DNA of 40,495 nt, from the NCBI GenBank assembly GCA_964346725.1, contig CAYFVM010000019.1, forward strand, positions 1-40,495. The letters run 5' to 3'. A model generated the notes under the pieces. That model had not been told where the DNA came from and made no database searches. It was given only the letters and a program-made list of their open reading frames with translations. Each line of letters begins with the position of its first letter. The first letter of the stretch is position 1. Below are positions 8,033 through 17,798 of the stretch, in pieces. This stretch comes from UBA1715 sp964346725 (GTDB taxonomy: Bacteria > Bacteroidota > Bacteroidia > Bacteroidales > UBA1715). Position numbers and translations under genes: made by a program.

Positions 8033-9946
8033 ATGGGCAAAAGACAATTAAATCATTATGTGCTGTTTGCATATCGTATTGCAATCGTGTACATATTGCT
8101 CACGTTCACACGTCTTTTGTTCTATATATACAACCTATCTCTTTTCCCCAACATCTCGTTCCCCGATTTTCTAACCATACTTCGTGGAGGGTTAAAATTT
8201 GACACTACAGCAATAATCTACCTAAACATTGTGTGGATTGTTATGATGGTGCTCCCATTCCGCTTTGTGTATTCTAAGCTGTACCAATCCATTGCAAAGT
8301 GGATTTTTATTGTTATCAACTCACTCGGATTGTTGGTAAACTGCGCCGATACAGTATATTATCAATTTACCATTAAACGAACAACCTCTCTGGTATTTTC
8401 ACAATTTTCTCATGAAGAAAATATGCTTTCGCTCTGGGGACAATTCATTATTCAATGGTGGTACATCTCGTTGATATTTATTCTACTTGTAGCATTGCTT
8501 GTATTTCTATACTCGCGCTTTACGCTTAAAAAACCGACTGTAAAAAACGGCCTATTTTATTCAAGTTCAATTGCAATGTTTTGCGTAGTTATCTTCCTTT
8601 GTTTTGGAGGAATACGAGGCGGTTTTCGTCACAGCACACGACCTATTTCGCTTACCGATGCCGGTGAATATGTGAAACAACCTCACGAAATGGCGTTGGT
8701 ACAAAACACACCGTTTACGCTCATTCGAACTATCGGGAAATCGGGGCTTGAACCACTACGCTACTTTGATGATAAAGAAACTGCATCGTATTTTTCGCCG
8801 AAACACCACATGACGACAAATAAGGAAATGCAAAAATATAATGTAGTCATTTTTATTTTGGAAAGTTGGGGACGCGAATATATTGGATACCTCAATAAAG
8901 ATATTCCAAGCTACAAAGGCTACACGCCTTTTACGGACTCATTATTGGAACATAGTCTTACGTTTAAATATGCCTATGCCAATGGTCGCAAATCTATAGA
9001 TGCAATTCCCTCTGTGGTAGCTGGCATTCCGTATGTGAAAGTACCCTATGTACTCTCACACTACTCGAGCAACAATACCTGTAGCCTTGCGCAGTATCTT
9101 GGAGAGGAAGGTTACTACTCGGCATTTTTCCATGGCGCTCCCAATGGTTCTATGGGTTTTCAATCGTTTACGCACCTTGCCGGATTTGATGATTATTTTG
9201 GGAAAACCGAATATAACAACGATGCTGATTTTGATGGTATTTGGGGCATTTGGGATGAGGAATTTTTCCACTTCTTTGCGAGCAAAATGAACACATTCAA
9301 AGAACCATTTTTTACTACCATTTTTTCAATCTCGTCACACCATCCGTTCAAAGTTCCGGAACGTTATACGGACAAATTCCCGAAAGGAACAATCCCACTA
9401 CACCAATGTTTAGGCTACACCGACAATGCCTTGCGCAAATTCTTTGAATATGCCAAAACAATGCCTTGGTACAATAATACATTATTTGTATTCACTGCCG
9501 ACCACGCCTCTGTGGCTTGCCTCAACGAATACAAAAACACCCCGGGTGCTTTTGCCGTGCCTATCGCATTCTATCTTCCCAACAATTCTCTAGAACGATA
9601 CGACACAACCACTATTGCGCAACAAATAGACATTATGCCATCGGTGTTGTCGTTCCTCGGATATCCACGTGACTTTATGGCGTTTGGCAAAAACGTGTTT
9701 GATACTACATCAAGCCAAATGGCAATCAACTACACAAACGAGAATTTCCAATGTTTTTACAAAGACTACGTTCTGCAATTTGACGAAAAGAACGTTGTGA
9801 ATATGTATAACTTTAAAACCGATCGTTTCTTCAAAAACAACGTGAACAATACCGGCATCCCGGAACAAAACGAGATGGAAAACTACACAAAAGCCTTCAT
9901 CCAAGAATACACCAATAGGATGATAGAAAATAGAATGTGTGAATAA
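8033..9946 (+). CDS. LtaS-like sulfatase-fold membrane enzyme (putative phosphoglycerol or phosphoethanolamine transferase)
   Basis: The 637 residues carry about five N-terminal membrane helices (roughly 11-35, 58-78, 88-108, 140-160, 176-195) and then a periplasmic alkaline-phosphatase/sulfatase-type domain from about 265. ILESWG provides the metal-binding Glu277; GRKSIDAIPSVVAG carries the nucleophile position, with Ser321 where LtaS has Thr; TADHAS near residue 490 supplies further metal ligands. Such proteins transfer head groups from phospholipids. A Gram-negative cell has no lipoteichoic acid, so the acceptor is more likely a periplasmic glycan, as for OpgB; this is inference. It is cotranscribed with the ROK gene and followed by an independent promoter for the GH3 gene. 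Confidence 0.85.
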   Translation: MGKRQLNHYVLFAYRIAIVYILLTFTRLLFYIYNLSLFPNISFPDFLTILRGGLKFDTTAIIYLNIVWIVMMVLPFRFVYSKLYQSIAKWIFIVINSLGLLVNCADTVYYQFTIKRTTSLVFSQFSHEENMLSLWGQFIIQWWYISLIFILLVALLVFLYSRFTLKKPTVKNGLFYSSSIAMFCVVIFLCFGGIRGGFRHSTRPISLTDAGEYVKQPHEMALVQNTPFTLIRTIGKSGLEPLRYFDDKETASYFSPKHHMTTNKEMQKYNVVIFILESWGREYIGYLNKDIPSYKGYTPFTDSLLEHSLTFKYAYANGRKSIDAIPSVVAGIPYVKVPYVLSHYSSNNTCSLAQYLGEEGYYSAFFHGAPNGSMGFQSFTHLAGFDDYFGKTEYNNDADFDGIWGIWDEEFFHFFASKMNTFKEPFFTTIFSISSHHPFKVPERYTDKFPKGTIPLHQCLGYTDNALRKFFEYAKTMPWYNNTLFVFTADHASVACLNEYKNTPGAFAVPIAFYLPNNSLERYDTTTIAQQIDIMPSVLSFLGYPRDFMAFGKNVFDTTSSQMAINYTNENFQCFYKDYVLQFDEKNVVNMYNFKTDRFFKNNVNNTGIPEQNEMENYTKAFIQEYTNRMIENRMCE

Positions 9947-9991
9947 TTCTCTCGTTTTAGATTTCTATTCGTTTTCACTCTTCAACCATTT

Positions 9992-10022
9992 TTGAAAGCA
10001 TAAACATTTTTCTGTATCTTTG
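9992..10022 (+). promoter_or_regulatory. promoter of the GH3 lipoprotein gene
   Basis: TTG at 9992-9994, a 20-base spacer and TATCTTTG at 10015-10022 fit the Bacteroidota consensus exactly. The start codon is 34 bases further on. Confidence 0.75.
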
Positions 10023-10056
10023 GAGAAATTTATGAACGATAGATAAATCTTATCCT

Positions 10057-11793
10057 ATGAAAAAAATAATACTCTCTCTCTTTTGTTGTGGGTTACTGCT
10101 TGCTACAAGCTGTTCATCACCCTCAAAGAAACATACCCCTATAGCTTCTGACACAACGTGGAAACAATTGACTTTGCGCGAAAAAATTGGCCAAACAATG
10201 ATGATTTCATCCAATATGTATATGCACAAAGAAATTGGCAATAGTAGCCTTGATACATTCCTTGCAAAATACCCTGTAGGCGGACTTTTCATGGCGCAAT
10301 GGCATTTTACCTATCAAAAACCTGATACATTATTATTTGAAACATTTATTCCGAGAATTATTCGCGAATACAATGCGGCTTCAAAATATCCTCTTTTCAT
10401 TAGCGAAGACTTTGAACGTGGTGCGGGCTACAACTACAACACAGCTACAAAATTGCCGGTAGAAATGACGTTAGGTGCTGCAAACGATACAGCACTTGCA
10501 TATCAATACGGCCAAATTCAAGCAATTGACGCTCGTGCGTTAGGATTCAACTGGATATTGGCACCGGTAAGCGACCTCAATATCAACCCATTGCATCCGT
10601 TGCTTATAGAACGTGCAATTTCTGATGACGCAGAACGAGCAATTCCGCTGCTTAAAAGTCAGGTACACGGATTAATTTCTCAAAATATAATACCAACAGT
10701 AAAACACTTCCCCGGAGATGGTGCAACTATTGCCGACCAACATTTGGTTACCTCGGCAAACAACCTTTCATGGATAGAGTGGAGAAAATCATACGGAGAA
10801 ATTTTTGAATCATTTATCGATGACAATGCACCTACTATCATGGTGGGACACCTTCGTTTTCCTGCATATCAGAAAAGCGATACATTGAATGGTGATTTCC
10901 TCCCTGCTTCTCTTTCACAAGAAATGATACAACGCTTGCTCAAGAAAGAAATGGGCTACAAAGGTGTTGTAATTTCCGATGCACTTAATATGGGTGGCGG
11001 TTACGGATTTTACGAATCTGAATTGGAAACTGCCGTGCAATGCTTCATAGCCGGAGCCGATGTGGTTCTTTGGCCTCCACTTGGTTACATGGACACTATT
11101 GAAGCTCGTATCATTCGTGGCGAAATTCCTATGGAACGCCTTGACGATGCTGTAGAACGTGTATGGGCTTTGCGCGAACGCTTCAACCTTATCGACAAAG
11201 AAAATCGTTTGCCTATAGCAGCAGAAAAACCAGCCAACTTTGAAGCAACTACCAGCACAACACTTACCTCATTGGCTGAAAAAGCAGTGACAATGGTAAA
11301 AAACACCAACAACGTGCTTCCGTTGGATACAACTACAACCAAACGCATTTTGTTGGCAAACATCAGCCACAGCGACTATTCGGGCACATTTGAAGTGATG
11401 AAGAAAGAACTTGAAAAATATGGATTCCAAGTTGACATTAAACATGACCTTCACAAAAACGATTGGGAATGGCGTTGGGACCAACTCTTGGCATACGACA
11501 AAGTAATTGTTTGCTTTGAAAATCACTACTTCGATCCTATTGGCTCACCACTCCTCAAAGACTGCGAAGCATACTGCGTATGGACAGTAAATGCGTTACC
11601 AAAAGAGAAAATCATTGGTGTTTCGTTTAGCAACCCCTACTACAACAAATATTACCTAAGTAAAGTTCCCGTGCTAATCAACGCATACAGCAGTGACGCG
11701 TGGATGCAAAAAGCGGTGGTTAAAGTTTTGATGGGAGAAAACCAATGTACGGCAACATCACCGGTTAATTTGGACAATCCTTTGATGCGATAA
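10057..11793 (+). CDS. glycoside hydrolase family 3 lipoprotein, NagZ-like beta-N-acetylhexosaminidase
   Basis: The 578-residue product begins with a lipoprotein signal (hydrophobic 4-18, lipobox LATSC, Cys19). The GH3 barrel spans about 35-375, with SEDFERGAG, the substrate-binding KHFPGDG (216-222), an Asp227-Gln-His229 dyad in the position of the NagZ catalytic Asp-x-His acid/base, and nucleophile candidate Asp308 in VISDALNMGG. The dyad is specific to the NagZ branch of GH3. A C-terminal alpha/beta domain (about 410-570) follows, as in two-domain NagZ proteins. A likely role is removing N-acetylglucosamine from peptidoglycan or glycan fragments in the periplasm. A strong hairpin terminator closes the gene. 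Substrate preference is inferred. Confidence 0.9.
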   Translation: MKKIILSLFCCGLLLATSCSSPSKKHTPIASDTTWKQLTLREKIGQTMMISSNMYMHKEIGNSSLDTFLAKYPVGGLFMAQWHFTYQKPDTLLFETFIPRIIREYNAASKYPLFISEDFERGAGYNYNTATKLPVEMTLGAANDTALAYQYGQIQAIDARALGFNWILAPVSDLNINPLHPLLIERAISDDAERAIPLLKSQVHGLISQNIIPTVKHFPGDGATIADQHLVTSANNLSWIEWRKSYGEIFESFIDDNAPTIMVGHLRFPAYQKSDTLNGDFLPASLSQEMIQRLLKKEMGYKGVVISDALNMGGGYGFYESELETAVQCFIAGADVVLWPPLGYMDTIEARIIRGEIPMERLDDAVERVWALRERFNLIDKENRLPIAAEKPANFEATTSTTLTSLAEKAVTMVKNTNNVLPLDTTTTKRILLANISHSDYSGTFEVMKKELEKYGFQVDIKHDLHKNDWEWRWDQLLAYDKVIVCFENHYFDPIGSPLLKDCEAYCVWTVNALPKEKIIGVSFSNPYYNKYYLSKVPVLINAYSSDAWMQKAVVKVLMGENQCTATSPVNLDNPLMR

Positions 11794-11816
11794 TTCTCAC
11801 CAAAGTATAGAAAAAC

Positions 11817-11849
11817 AAAAAGGGCTAGTTGATTACACTAGCCCTTTTT
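11817..11849. terminator. bidirectional intrinsic terminator between convergent genes
   Basis: A perfect 13-base stem, AAAAAGGGCTAGT at 11817-11829 and ACTAGCCCTTTTT at 11837-11849, encloses a 7-base loop. It gives a U run on either strand and lies between the GH3 stop at 11793 and the OmpA-like stop at 11867. Confidence 0.93.
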
Positions 11850-11866
11850 ATTGCTGCATTTAAAAA

Positions 11867-12862
11867 CTATTTCGTTTGTAAAATATCGTACAATTCTTTC
11901 AAATCAGGGGTAAGAATAATTTCTGAACGACGGTTTTTAGCTCTGCCTTCTACCGTATTGGTGTTGTCAATTGGAGTATATTGACCTCTACCCGAAACGG
12001 TAATACGTTTGCCCTCTATGGTAGAATTGTCAAGCAAAATGTACGAGATTGCTAATGCTCGTTTTGCACTCAACTCCCAGTTGATTTTTGTACCACCGGT
12101 ATTGTCCGTGTGCCCCTCAATTGTGATGTTTATGTCTGGATTTTGCTGAAGCACAGAAGCAAGGTTTTTCAAAGCTTCTTGACCTTTTGCAGCAACATCG
12201 CTCTTGCCTACACTAAACAAAAGTGATTCTTCAAGCAACACATAGATTTTCCCGCCACGCTGTTCAATTGTCAAACCTTGACCTTCAAAACCGACAAGCG
12301 CTTTTTCTATCTTGGTGCGAAGTGCCAATGTAGCGGAATCTTTTCTGCGAAGCACTTCTTCCATCTCAGCTATTTGCTGATTTTTCAATAAAATTTCATT
12401 GTCTTTGATACCCAATTCTTTACGAATTTTATCAAGAGAACGGCGTTCTTGCTCCAAACTCAACTGAATAGAATCAAGTGCGTCCTCGCGTGTTTGTAAT
12501 TCTTCACGTGTGGTTTGCAATTCAGCAAGCGTTTTTTTACTTTCTTCAGCCTGTTGTTTCATCATAGCTGACTGCTTGTTAGAAAGATTGGTATTTAGTT
12601 GTTGTAATTCTGTCACTTGCGATGACAAGTTTTCAATCTGTCGTTTCTTAGAAAGAGAGTCTGCACGAAGTGCTACCACCTGGTTTTCAAGATTACTTTC
12701 TAACTTCGATACTGTTGCAAGATTTTTAGAACAATTCGTCAAAGCTAACTTTAAAGAATCACGTTGAAACATGCTGGCATTTACATAGTCATTGTATTTT
12801 TTTTGAGTAACGCATGAAGCTAAAAGCATTGCTGATACCGAAAACAAAATGATTTTTTTCAT
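11867..12862 (-). CDS. OmpA-family outer-membrane lipoprotein with long coiled coil
   Basis: Starting at 12862 the product has 331 residues: a lipoprotein signal ending LLASC, a long Gln/Glu/Leu-rich coiled coil (about 35-190), and a C-terminal OmpA peptidoglycan-binding domain with ITIEGHTDNTGG and NWELSAKRALAISYIL, ending RSEIILTP. Such proteins anchor the outer membrane to peptidoglycan. A longer frame opens with GTG at 12886, but that codon overlaps the -7 box and lacks a signal sequence at its N terminus, so the ATG is chosen. It has its own consensus promoter and shares the terminator with the convergent GH3 gene. Confidence 0.92.
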   Translation of the reverse strand: MKKIILFSVSAMLLASCVTQKKYNDYVNASMFQRDSLKLALTNCSKNLATVSKLESNLENQVVALRADSLSKKRQIENLSSQVTELQQLNTNLSNKQSAMMKQQAEESKKTLAELQTTREELQTREDALDSIQLSLEQERRSLDKIRKELGIKDNEILLKNQQIAEMEEVLRRKDSATLALRTKIEKALVGFEGQGLTIEQRGGKIYVLLEESLLFSVGKSDVAAKGQEALKNLASVLQQNPDINITIEGHTDNTGGTKINWELSAKRALAISYILLDNSTIEGKRITVSGRGQYTPIDNTNTVEGRAKNRRSEIILTPDLKELYDILQTK

Positions 12863-12885
12863 AATTGCTGTATTTATGATTTTCA

Positions 12886-12915
12886 CAAAAATAGAAAATC
12901 GGGAGTAATATACAA
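12886..12915 (-). promoter_or_regulatory. promoter of the OmpA-family gene
   Basis: On the minus strand TTG (12915-12913), 19 bases, then TATTTTTG (12893-12886). The box lies 23 bases upstream of the ATG at 12862 and excludes the GTG start at 12886. Confidence 0.75.
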
Positions 12916-13008
12916 ACGGCTAAATTCCAAACTTTTGCACAAATTAACAACGAAAATCCATTATGGATAAAAACACGCAGACGCAAAAGCGATTCTCCCC
13001 AGCAATGT

Positions 13009-16000
13009 TTATTCTACAACAATCTTGAAAGTTTGATTCCCGACTTGTACGAAATATACTCCTTGCAAACGTACTGGGATTTCGGTTGCCTGTGTTTTTG
13101 CAATAACCCGACCGTCAACTGTCAACACGGTGATTTGTTCGCCCTTGACTCCCAGCACCCTGATCGTACGATCTGTGGCATATATTTTCACGTTTTCGTC
13201 TGCAACTACACTGATTGCAACATTATCGTCACAGTTTTCTACCTCTGCAATGTTACTTAATGCTATACTGAACGGTCCTGACTCTGCTTTCAAGAACTGT
13301 GTCTTAGGATTAATCTCTTGTGGCAAACGGATACCAACATAATATGAACTTGTTCCCTCTGCTGGAATCAAATCCGTATAGGTCGTTTGGTTCGACGAAA
13401 GAGTTACTATCGTGTCAACTTCTGTGGCATGTGCTTTCTTAGTCTCACGAAGTATGATGTACGATGAGAAGTCTATACCTTCATATGTCGCCCACGACAA
13501 GTTGATGTTGCCGTCCATGCCAAGATTCTTCTGCAAATGAAGTGTCTGGTGGTATTCGCTCTGATCTGTCTCGTTGCCACACATATCCGTAGCCGTGATT
13601 TTATATCTCCAAGAACTTACCATAGGGTTTGCGTCAAAATCCTCATATACGCTTAAATTGCGATACGGTACCTTTGCTATCGGACGATATAAGTCTTTGT
13701 CTGTATCCTCACGATAGATGGTATAATAGTCTATCATGTTCGTATTCTCCTTCAACCAAACAACAAGGTTCTTGCCTGTTTCTTGGCTGACGGTTACCAA
13801 TGCAATCTCTGGTTGTTTCAACGGAATTGATTCTATTGTCTCAGCGAACTCTGCCTTACAGTTGTTTTCAAGGTTTGTAACCGTCAATGTGTATGTATCG
13901 GCAGGAACATTCACAAGGTTTTGTGTGCGTGCACCGTTATTCCATGCGTATGCCACATTCTCAGCATTCACACCAATGTAGATGGCTCCCGCATTTTCGT
14001 TACAGTATGTCGGTACTTTCGACAACAATGTTATCACCGGTGCAGCCGGTTCTTCAAGCGTTATTTCAAGACTGTCGGCACAACCAGTAGCAACGGCAGT
14101 TGCTACTACTTTGTAATCGTCTGCCTGCAAATCATACTGCGATGCTACGGTAGCACTGTTATTCCATACGTATGTAAACGCTTCCGCACCTGTTGCCGTT
14201 ACTTCTATATATCCATTGCTGTTGCCACACGTTGGGTTCTGCACCGTTTTGCTCAATACTATCTCGTCAGGCTGAGCCACCGTATAGGTTTTATGGAACT
14301 CGCAACCCTCTGCGTCAACTATCGCTACCGAATAATTTCCTGTCGCAAGATTTGCAATAGTGTCATTCGTCTCCGTCAGTCCTGTCCACTGAATTGTGTA
14401 CGGCTCTGTTGCGTTCTGTATTTCAAGGGCAAGCTCGCCGTCAGTTTTGCCGTAGCATGACACATTTGCAATGGTTGATTCTACCTGAATATTACAAGCC
14501 AATACCACCGTTGCCTTTGCACTTATTGTAGTGCTCTCACCGTTTTGCAATGTAGCGGTTACGGAAATAACAGATTCGCCTTCAAATTCATTTACGGTAA
14601 GAAATAATTTGCCGTTCTGAATTTGTGCTGCAACAATATTTGGTTGTGAACTTGTTGCCGTATAGGCGATTTCACTTCCTTGTTCCGCAACAAACAATGC
14701 TGTTATGTCAATTGGAGCAACTTCACGTACTGTTTTGAGCGTACCGATTGTGAGTGTACCTACTGCATTTACCTGCTCTTTCTGCTTGAAAACGGCGGTA
14801 ACCGTTGTGTCTTTCGTTACAGTGAATGTTATTATGTTTTCATTCAATGCCTCGTTGCCGTTCCAATTTACAAACTCATAGTCTTCTTTTGGCGTTGCCT
14901 TCAGTTTTACCATCGCATTGTACTCATAGTCATCAGTGCCAGTTACCGTTCCCATTGCGGCGTCATAATTCACATCAACCGCATACGAGTTAATGCTCCA
15001 TTTTGCCCAATAGACTTTGTTGCCGAAATCAGACGCAGACACGGCAGAAACACTTCCACCATAAAAATATGAATTTGTATACCAACCCAAAAATTCATAT
15101 CCGGTTTTTGTGACGTTTGTTGGCAATGTAGCCCCCACACCGTATGTGTACATTGTAACATTTTCACCAGAAATAGAACCAGTGTTTACCTCGTACGTAA
15201 TGTTGTAGGTATTTGGCACCCATAATGCATACAATGTAGCATCAGAAGCGGTCTCCCATACACCTGTACTAATACCAGTAGGAGAATAATATTGCCTGCC
15301 TTCACCATCTTCCTCGCTAAAATATCCTTGGAACGTGTAGCCTGTTTTTGTCGGAATAGTTATGCTTGGCATTGCCTCGTTGTAGGTTGCCAACACATTT
15401 GCATTTCCCGAAATAGTTGCATCCTCATTGTCAAGTATAATGTTATAGGTGTTTGCCGTCCATTTTGCATAGAGTGTAGTAGCTACGGTCAAATCACACT
15501 CTTCCTTGGTACTTTCACCGGTTGCGGTATAATATTGCGTCCCAAAACCATTAGTACTAGTGTAGTATCCTCCAAAGGTATAGCCAATCTTAGTTGGAAC
15601 TGCAACGTCCGTCATTGGTTGTGCATACGTAGCATCAATCGAAGCCTGTGTTTGTGTAGTAGCATTCTGTCCGTCAAAAGTGATAGTAAACTCATTTGCA
15701 GTCCATTTTGCATAGTATTCTTTATTACCAAATGTAGAGGTGTCAATCGTAGTTACTGCATCACCTGAAAAATCTACGGTTTCGTACCAACCGCTAAACG
15801 TGTATCCAGAACGCACGAAATCAGTTGCTGTGGGAAGCGTTACTCCTACGGCATAGATATATGACGTTACGTTGTTTGCAACAACAGAACCACCGTTGGT
15901 GTTCAACGCAACACTATATACATTAGGAATCCATTTTGCATAATATGTTTTATTAACAGCAGAAGCAGAAATTATTGTTATCACCGAACCCGAAAAATCT

Positions 16001-17547
16001 TCTTCTTCATACCAACCGCCAAAACTATATCCATCACGAGTAATCGCAGTTGGTAACTTTACGGCACTTTCATATTTATACGAAGTTACATTACATCCGT
16101 TGATTGTGCCCCCATTTGTTTCAAGTGTAACATCATATACACCCACAAGTTTTAAATTACTATTTGTAATATTCAGAGTTGTAAGTGTTGCCGTATTAGA
16201 AAACAAATCCATTACCTCTCCCGATATAGCAGTTAAAGTTGCTCCATTTCTTACTGCATATCCCGCTTTAATGGTAGGAGATACAGAAAAATACAGCATA
16301 TTTGTATAAGAACCACCCACATACGTTGCCGTATAAGAATTGTCACTCGATGATGCGCCTATTTTGATTGTAGCCATTGGTGTACCGCTCACAACAACAA
16401 TCTCGTCAAATTCCACAGCAAAATATATTTTTTCCCCACTTTGATATGAATCGTTGGTATTGACATGAAGAGCGATAGGCTTAGGGGCAACATCATCATT
16501 CATACTAACCGTAACGTTTACATCTGTCAAATACCAAACCTGCAGATCATCATCATATTTGGTTGAAATAGCTGTAACTCCAAGTGTTCGTGTAGAAGCA
16601 GGGAAAACTATTCCAAAATTTGAAACAGATATATCTCTACCCCATACCTCACTATAAAAATGAGATTCATTGTCATAATCATCATACCAAACCCTATCAT
16701 CCTCTAATATTATGTCATCATTGGTTGTCCCAGAATCCCAACTAATGTGTCCTCCTCGATTATAAAAAGGTATTTCATACGAGGTATTTTTATTTGCCTC
16801 AAAGGATATAGCATACGTTGTTCCTGCAGTATATATCAATCCAGGATTCATATCAGTATCAATACTTCCTCTTCTTGCTAATCCAGAATACAATTGAATC
16901 CCGGCATACTCTGCATATCCATCATCACTAGAATATTCATTGTCGTCAGTACCGAATGTCATACTAACATTATATCCAAGGGTTTGATTTAATGAAGCAT
17001 AATACTTTTGAACCTCTTTTGAAAATTGGTTTGTCCATGCTGAAATATCAGTTTCAAAAGTCTCTGCATCTAGGAAATTTGTTTTTAAAACGGTATACGT
17101 TGAAACATCCTTTGTGGAAAGCAAATTGTATGTTACACCACTGCGCAAACTACCGAGAGTAATGAGCTTATCAGCATTATACATTGTTCTCGTAGCTGAT
17201 TTTTTTGGCGCAGCATCATTCCACACCTCAAACATATAACATCTATTCTTCGAGGTCAAAGAACTTCCGTAAAATTGATTCATATCAGTTGGAACCAATT
17301 CTGACACCGTTACTGTTTTTGTTTTTTCTCCGTCAGAAAACTCTAACATTCCTGCCACTGGAATAAAGTGAATACCACCAACGGCCGAACCATTCTGAGT
17401 TCTATAGTACGCTACACATGGTCCATTCGCATCAGCACGAGTAATTGTAAACACATTGCCCGAGCATGACACTGATGAAATTATATCGGAAGCAATAGTT
17501 AATATATTTATAAATAAAATAACTATTAAAGTGAAAATTTTTTTCAT
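13009..17547 (-). CDS. large T9SS-exported surface protein with InlB B-repeats and SprB-type repeats
   Basis: The 1512-residue protein starts with a signal peptide (about 1-20). The N-terminal part includes a Calx-beta-like stretch (GGIHFIPVAGMLEFSDGEKT). An Ig-like segment (about 355-465) precedes five InlB/Listeria-Bacteroides repeats at 471-853, each ending in a variant of YYAKWxxN, and a sixth divergent repeat. Three SprB-like modules follow (about 1018-1240), with phrases such as NVSCYGKTDGELAL and TCGNSNGYIEV, then fibronectin III-like sequence. The C terminus (about 1440-1512, with VDGRVIAK, LQGVYFVQVG and a final KIVVE) is a type A T9SS sorting domain. It is therefore predicted to be exported across the outer membrane and attached or released; adhesion is the likely role. 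It has a consensus promoter. Confidence 0.9.
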   Translation of the reverse strand: MKKIFTLIVILFINILTIASDIISSVSCSGNVFTITRADANGPCVAYYRTQNGSAVGGIHFIPVAGMLEFSDGEKTKTVTVSELVPTDMNQFYGSSLTSKNRCYMFEVWNDAAPKKSATRTMYNADKLITLGSLRSGVTYNLLSTKDVSTYTVLKTNFLDAETFETDISAWTNQFSKEVQKYYASLNQTLGYNVSMTFGTDDNEYSSDDGYAEYAGIQLYSGLARRGSIDTDMNPGLIYTAGTTYAISFEANKNTSYEIPFYNRGGHISWDSGTTNDDIILEDDRVWYDDYDNESHFYSEVWGRDISVSNFGIVFPASTRTLGVTAISTKYDDDLQVWYLTDVNVTVSMNDDVAPKPIALHVNTNDSYQSGEKIYFAVEFDEIVVVSGTPMATIKIGASSSDNSYTATYVGGSYTNMLYFSVSPTIKAGYAVRNGATLTAISGEVMDLFSNTATLTTLNITNSNLKLVGVYDVTLETNGGTINGCNVTSYKYESAVKLPTAITRDGYSFGGWYEEEDFSGSVITIISASAVNKTYYAKWIPNVYSVALNTNGGSVVANNVTSYIYAVGVTLPTATDFVRSGYTFSGWYETVDFSGDAVTTIDTSTFGNKEYYAKWTANEFTITFDGQNATTQTQASIDATYAQPMTDVAVPTKIGYTFGGYYTSTNGFGTQYYTATGESTKEECDLTVATTLYAKWTANTYNIILDNEDATISGNANVLATYNEAMPSITIPTKTGYTFQGYFSEEDGEGRQYYSPTGISTGVWETASDATLYALWVPNTYNITYEVNTGSISGENVTMYTYGVGATLPTNVTKTGYEFLGWYTNSYFYGGSVSAVSASDFGNKVYWAKWSINSYAVDVNYDAAMGTVTGTDDYEYNAMVKLKATPKEDYEFVNWNGNEALNENIITFTVTKDTTVTAVFKQKEQVNAVGTLTIGTLKTVREVAPIDITALFVAEQGSEIAYTATSSQPNIVAAQIQNGKLFLTVNEFEGESVISVTATLQNGESTTISAKATVVLACNIQVESTIANVSCYGKTDGELALEIQNATEPYTIQWTGLTETNDTIANLATGNYSVAIVDAEGCEFHKTYTVAQPDEIVLSKTVQNPTCGNSNGYIEVTATGAEAFTYVWNNSATVASQYDLQADDYKVVATAVATGCADSLEITLEEPAAPVITLLSKVPTYCNENAGAIYIGVNAENVAYAWNNGARTQNLVNVPADTYTLTVTNLENNCKAEFAETIESIPLKQPEIALVTVSQETGKNLVVWLKENTNMIDYYTIYREDTDKDLYRPIAKVPYRNLSVYEDFDANPMVSSWRYKITATDMCGNETDQSEYHQTLHLQKNLGMDGNINLSWATYEGIDFSSYIILRETKKAHATEVDTIVTLSSNQTTYTDLIPAEGTSSYYVGIRLPQEINPKTQFLKAESGPFSIALSNIAEVENCDDNVAISVVADENVKIYATDRTIRVLGVKGEQITVLTVDGRVIAKTQATEIPVRLQGVYFVQVGNQTFKIVVE
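13830..14495 (-). repeat. three SprB-like repeat modules in the surface protein gene
   Basis: Three successive modules of roughly 70-80 codons share the pattern C-(G/N)-x-x-(D/N/A)-G, a W or YxWNN strand, a DxYxVxVT-like strand and a final E(P/S)-type link. This matches the SprB repeat of Bacteroidota adhesins. Boundaries are approximate. Confidence 0.65.
14989..16137 (-). repeat. five tandem InlB B-type (Flg_new) repeats in the surface protein gene
   Basis: Five units of about 76 codons lie in tandem, each opening Y-x-(V/I)-x-x-(D/N)-(T/G)-x-(G/A) and closing with a variant of AKWxxN; GYxFxGWY or GYxFxGY sits mid-unit. Parts of the units are nearly identical at the DNA level, for instance around the sequence encoding the AKW motif. 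Confidence 0.85.
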
Positions 17548-17571
17548 CTTATTTCATTTAAAAACACATCG

Positions 17572-17603
17572 CAAATATATTAATAAAAAATATATTTGTC
17601 CAA
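17572..17603 (-). promoter_or_regulatory. promoter of the surface protein gene
   Basis: Minus strand TTG (17603-17601), 21 bases, then TATATTTG (17579-17572), 24 bases upstream of the ATG. Confidence 0.7.
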
Positions 17604-17798
17604 AATAAATTTACAGCAGGCATCGTTTCTTTGAGAATTATGCGTATCAATAACGTCTATAAATTCAACTAGTAAATGCAACTTTTTAGGATAAAAGTGT
17701 TGATTTAGTTCGTTTTATCAAACAAAGAGAGGGGAAAGACTTTCTCCTTGTACTCAATAGATAAATTACTGAATCTACCTTCAGCTAAAATGCTCAAT

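Noticed and set aside
12863..12886. GTG start adding 8 residues to the OmpA-family lipoprotein
   Set aside because: The GTG overlaps the -7 box and moves the lipoprotein signal away from the N terminus.
14989..16137. CRISPR-like regularity of the repeats
   Set aside because: The roughly 230-base units are in a continuous open frame and encode InlB-type domains; there are no short identical repeats with unique spacers.
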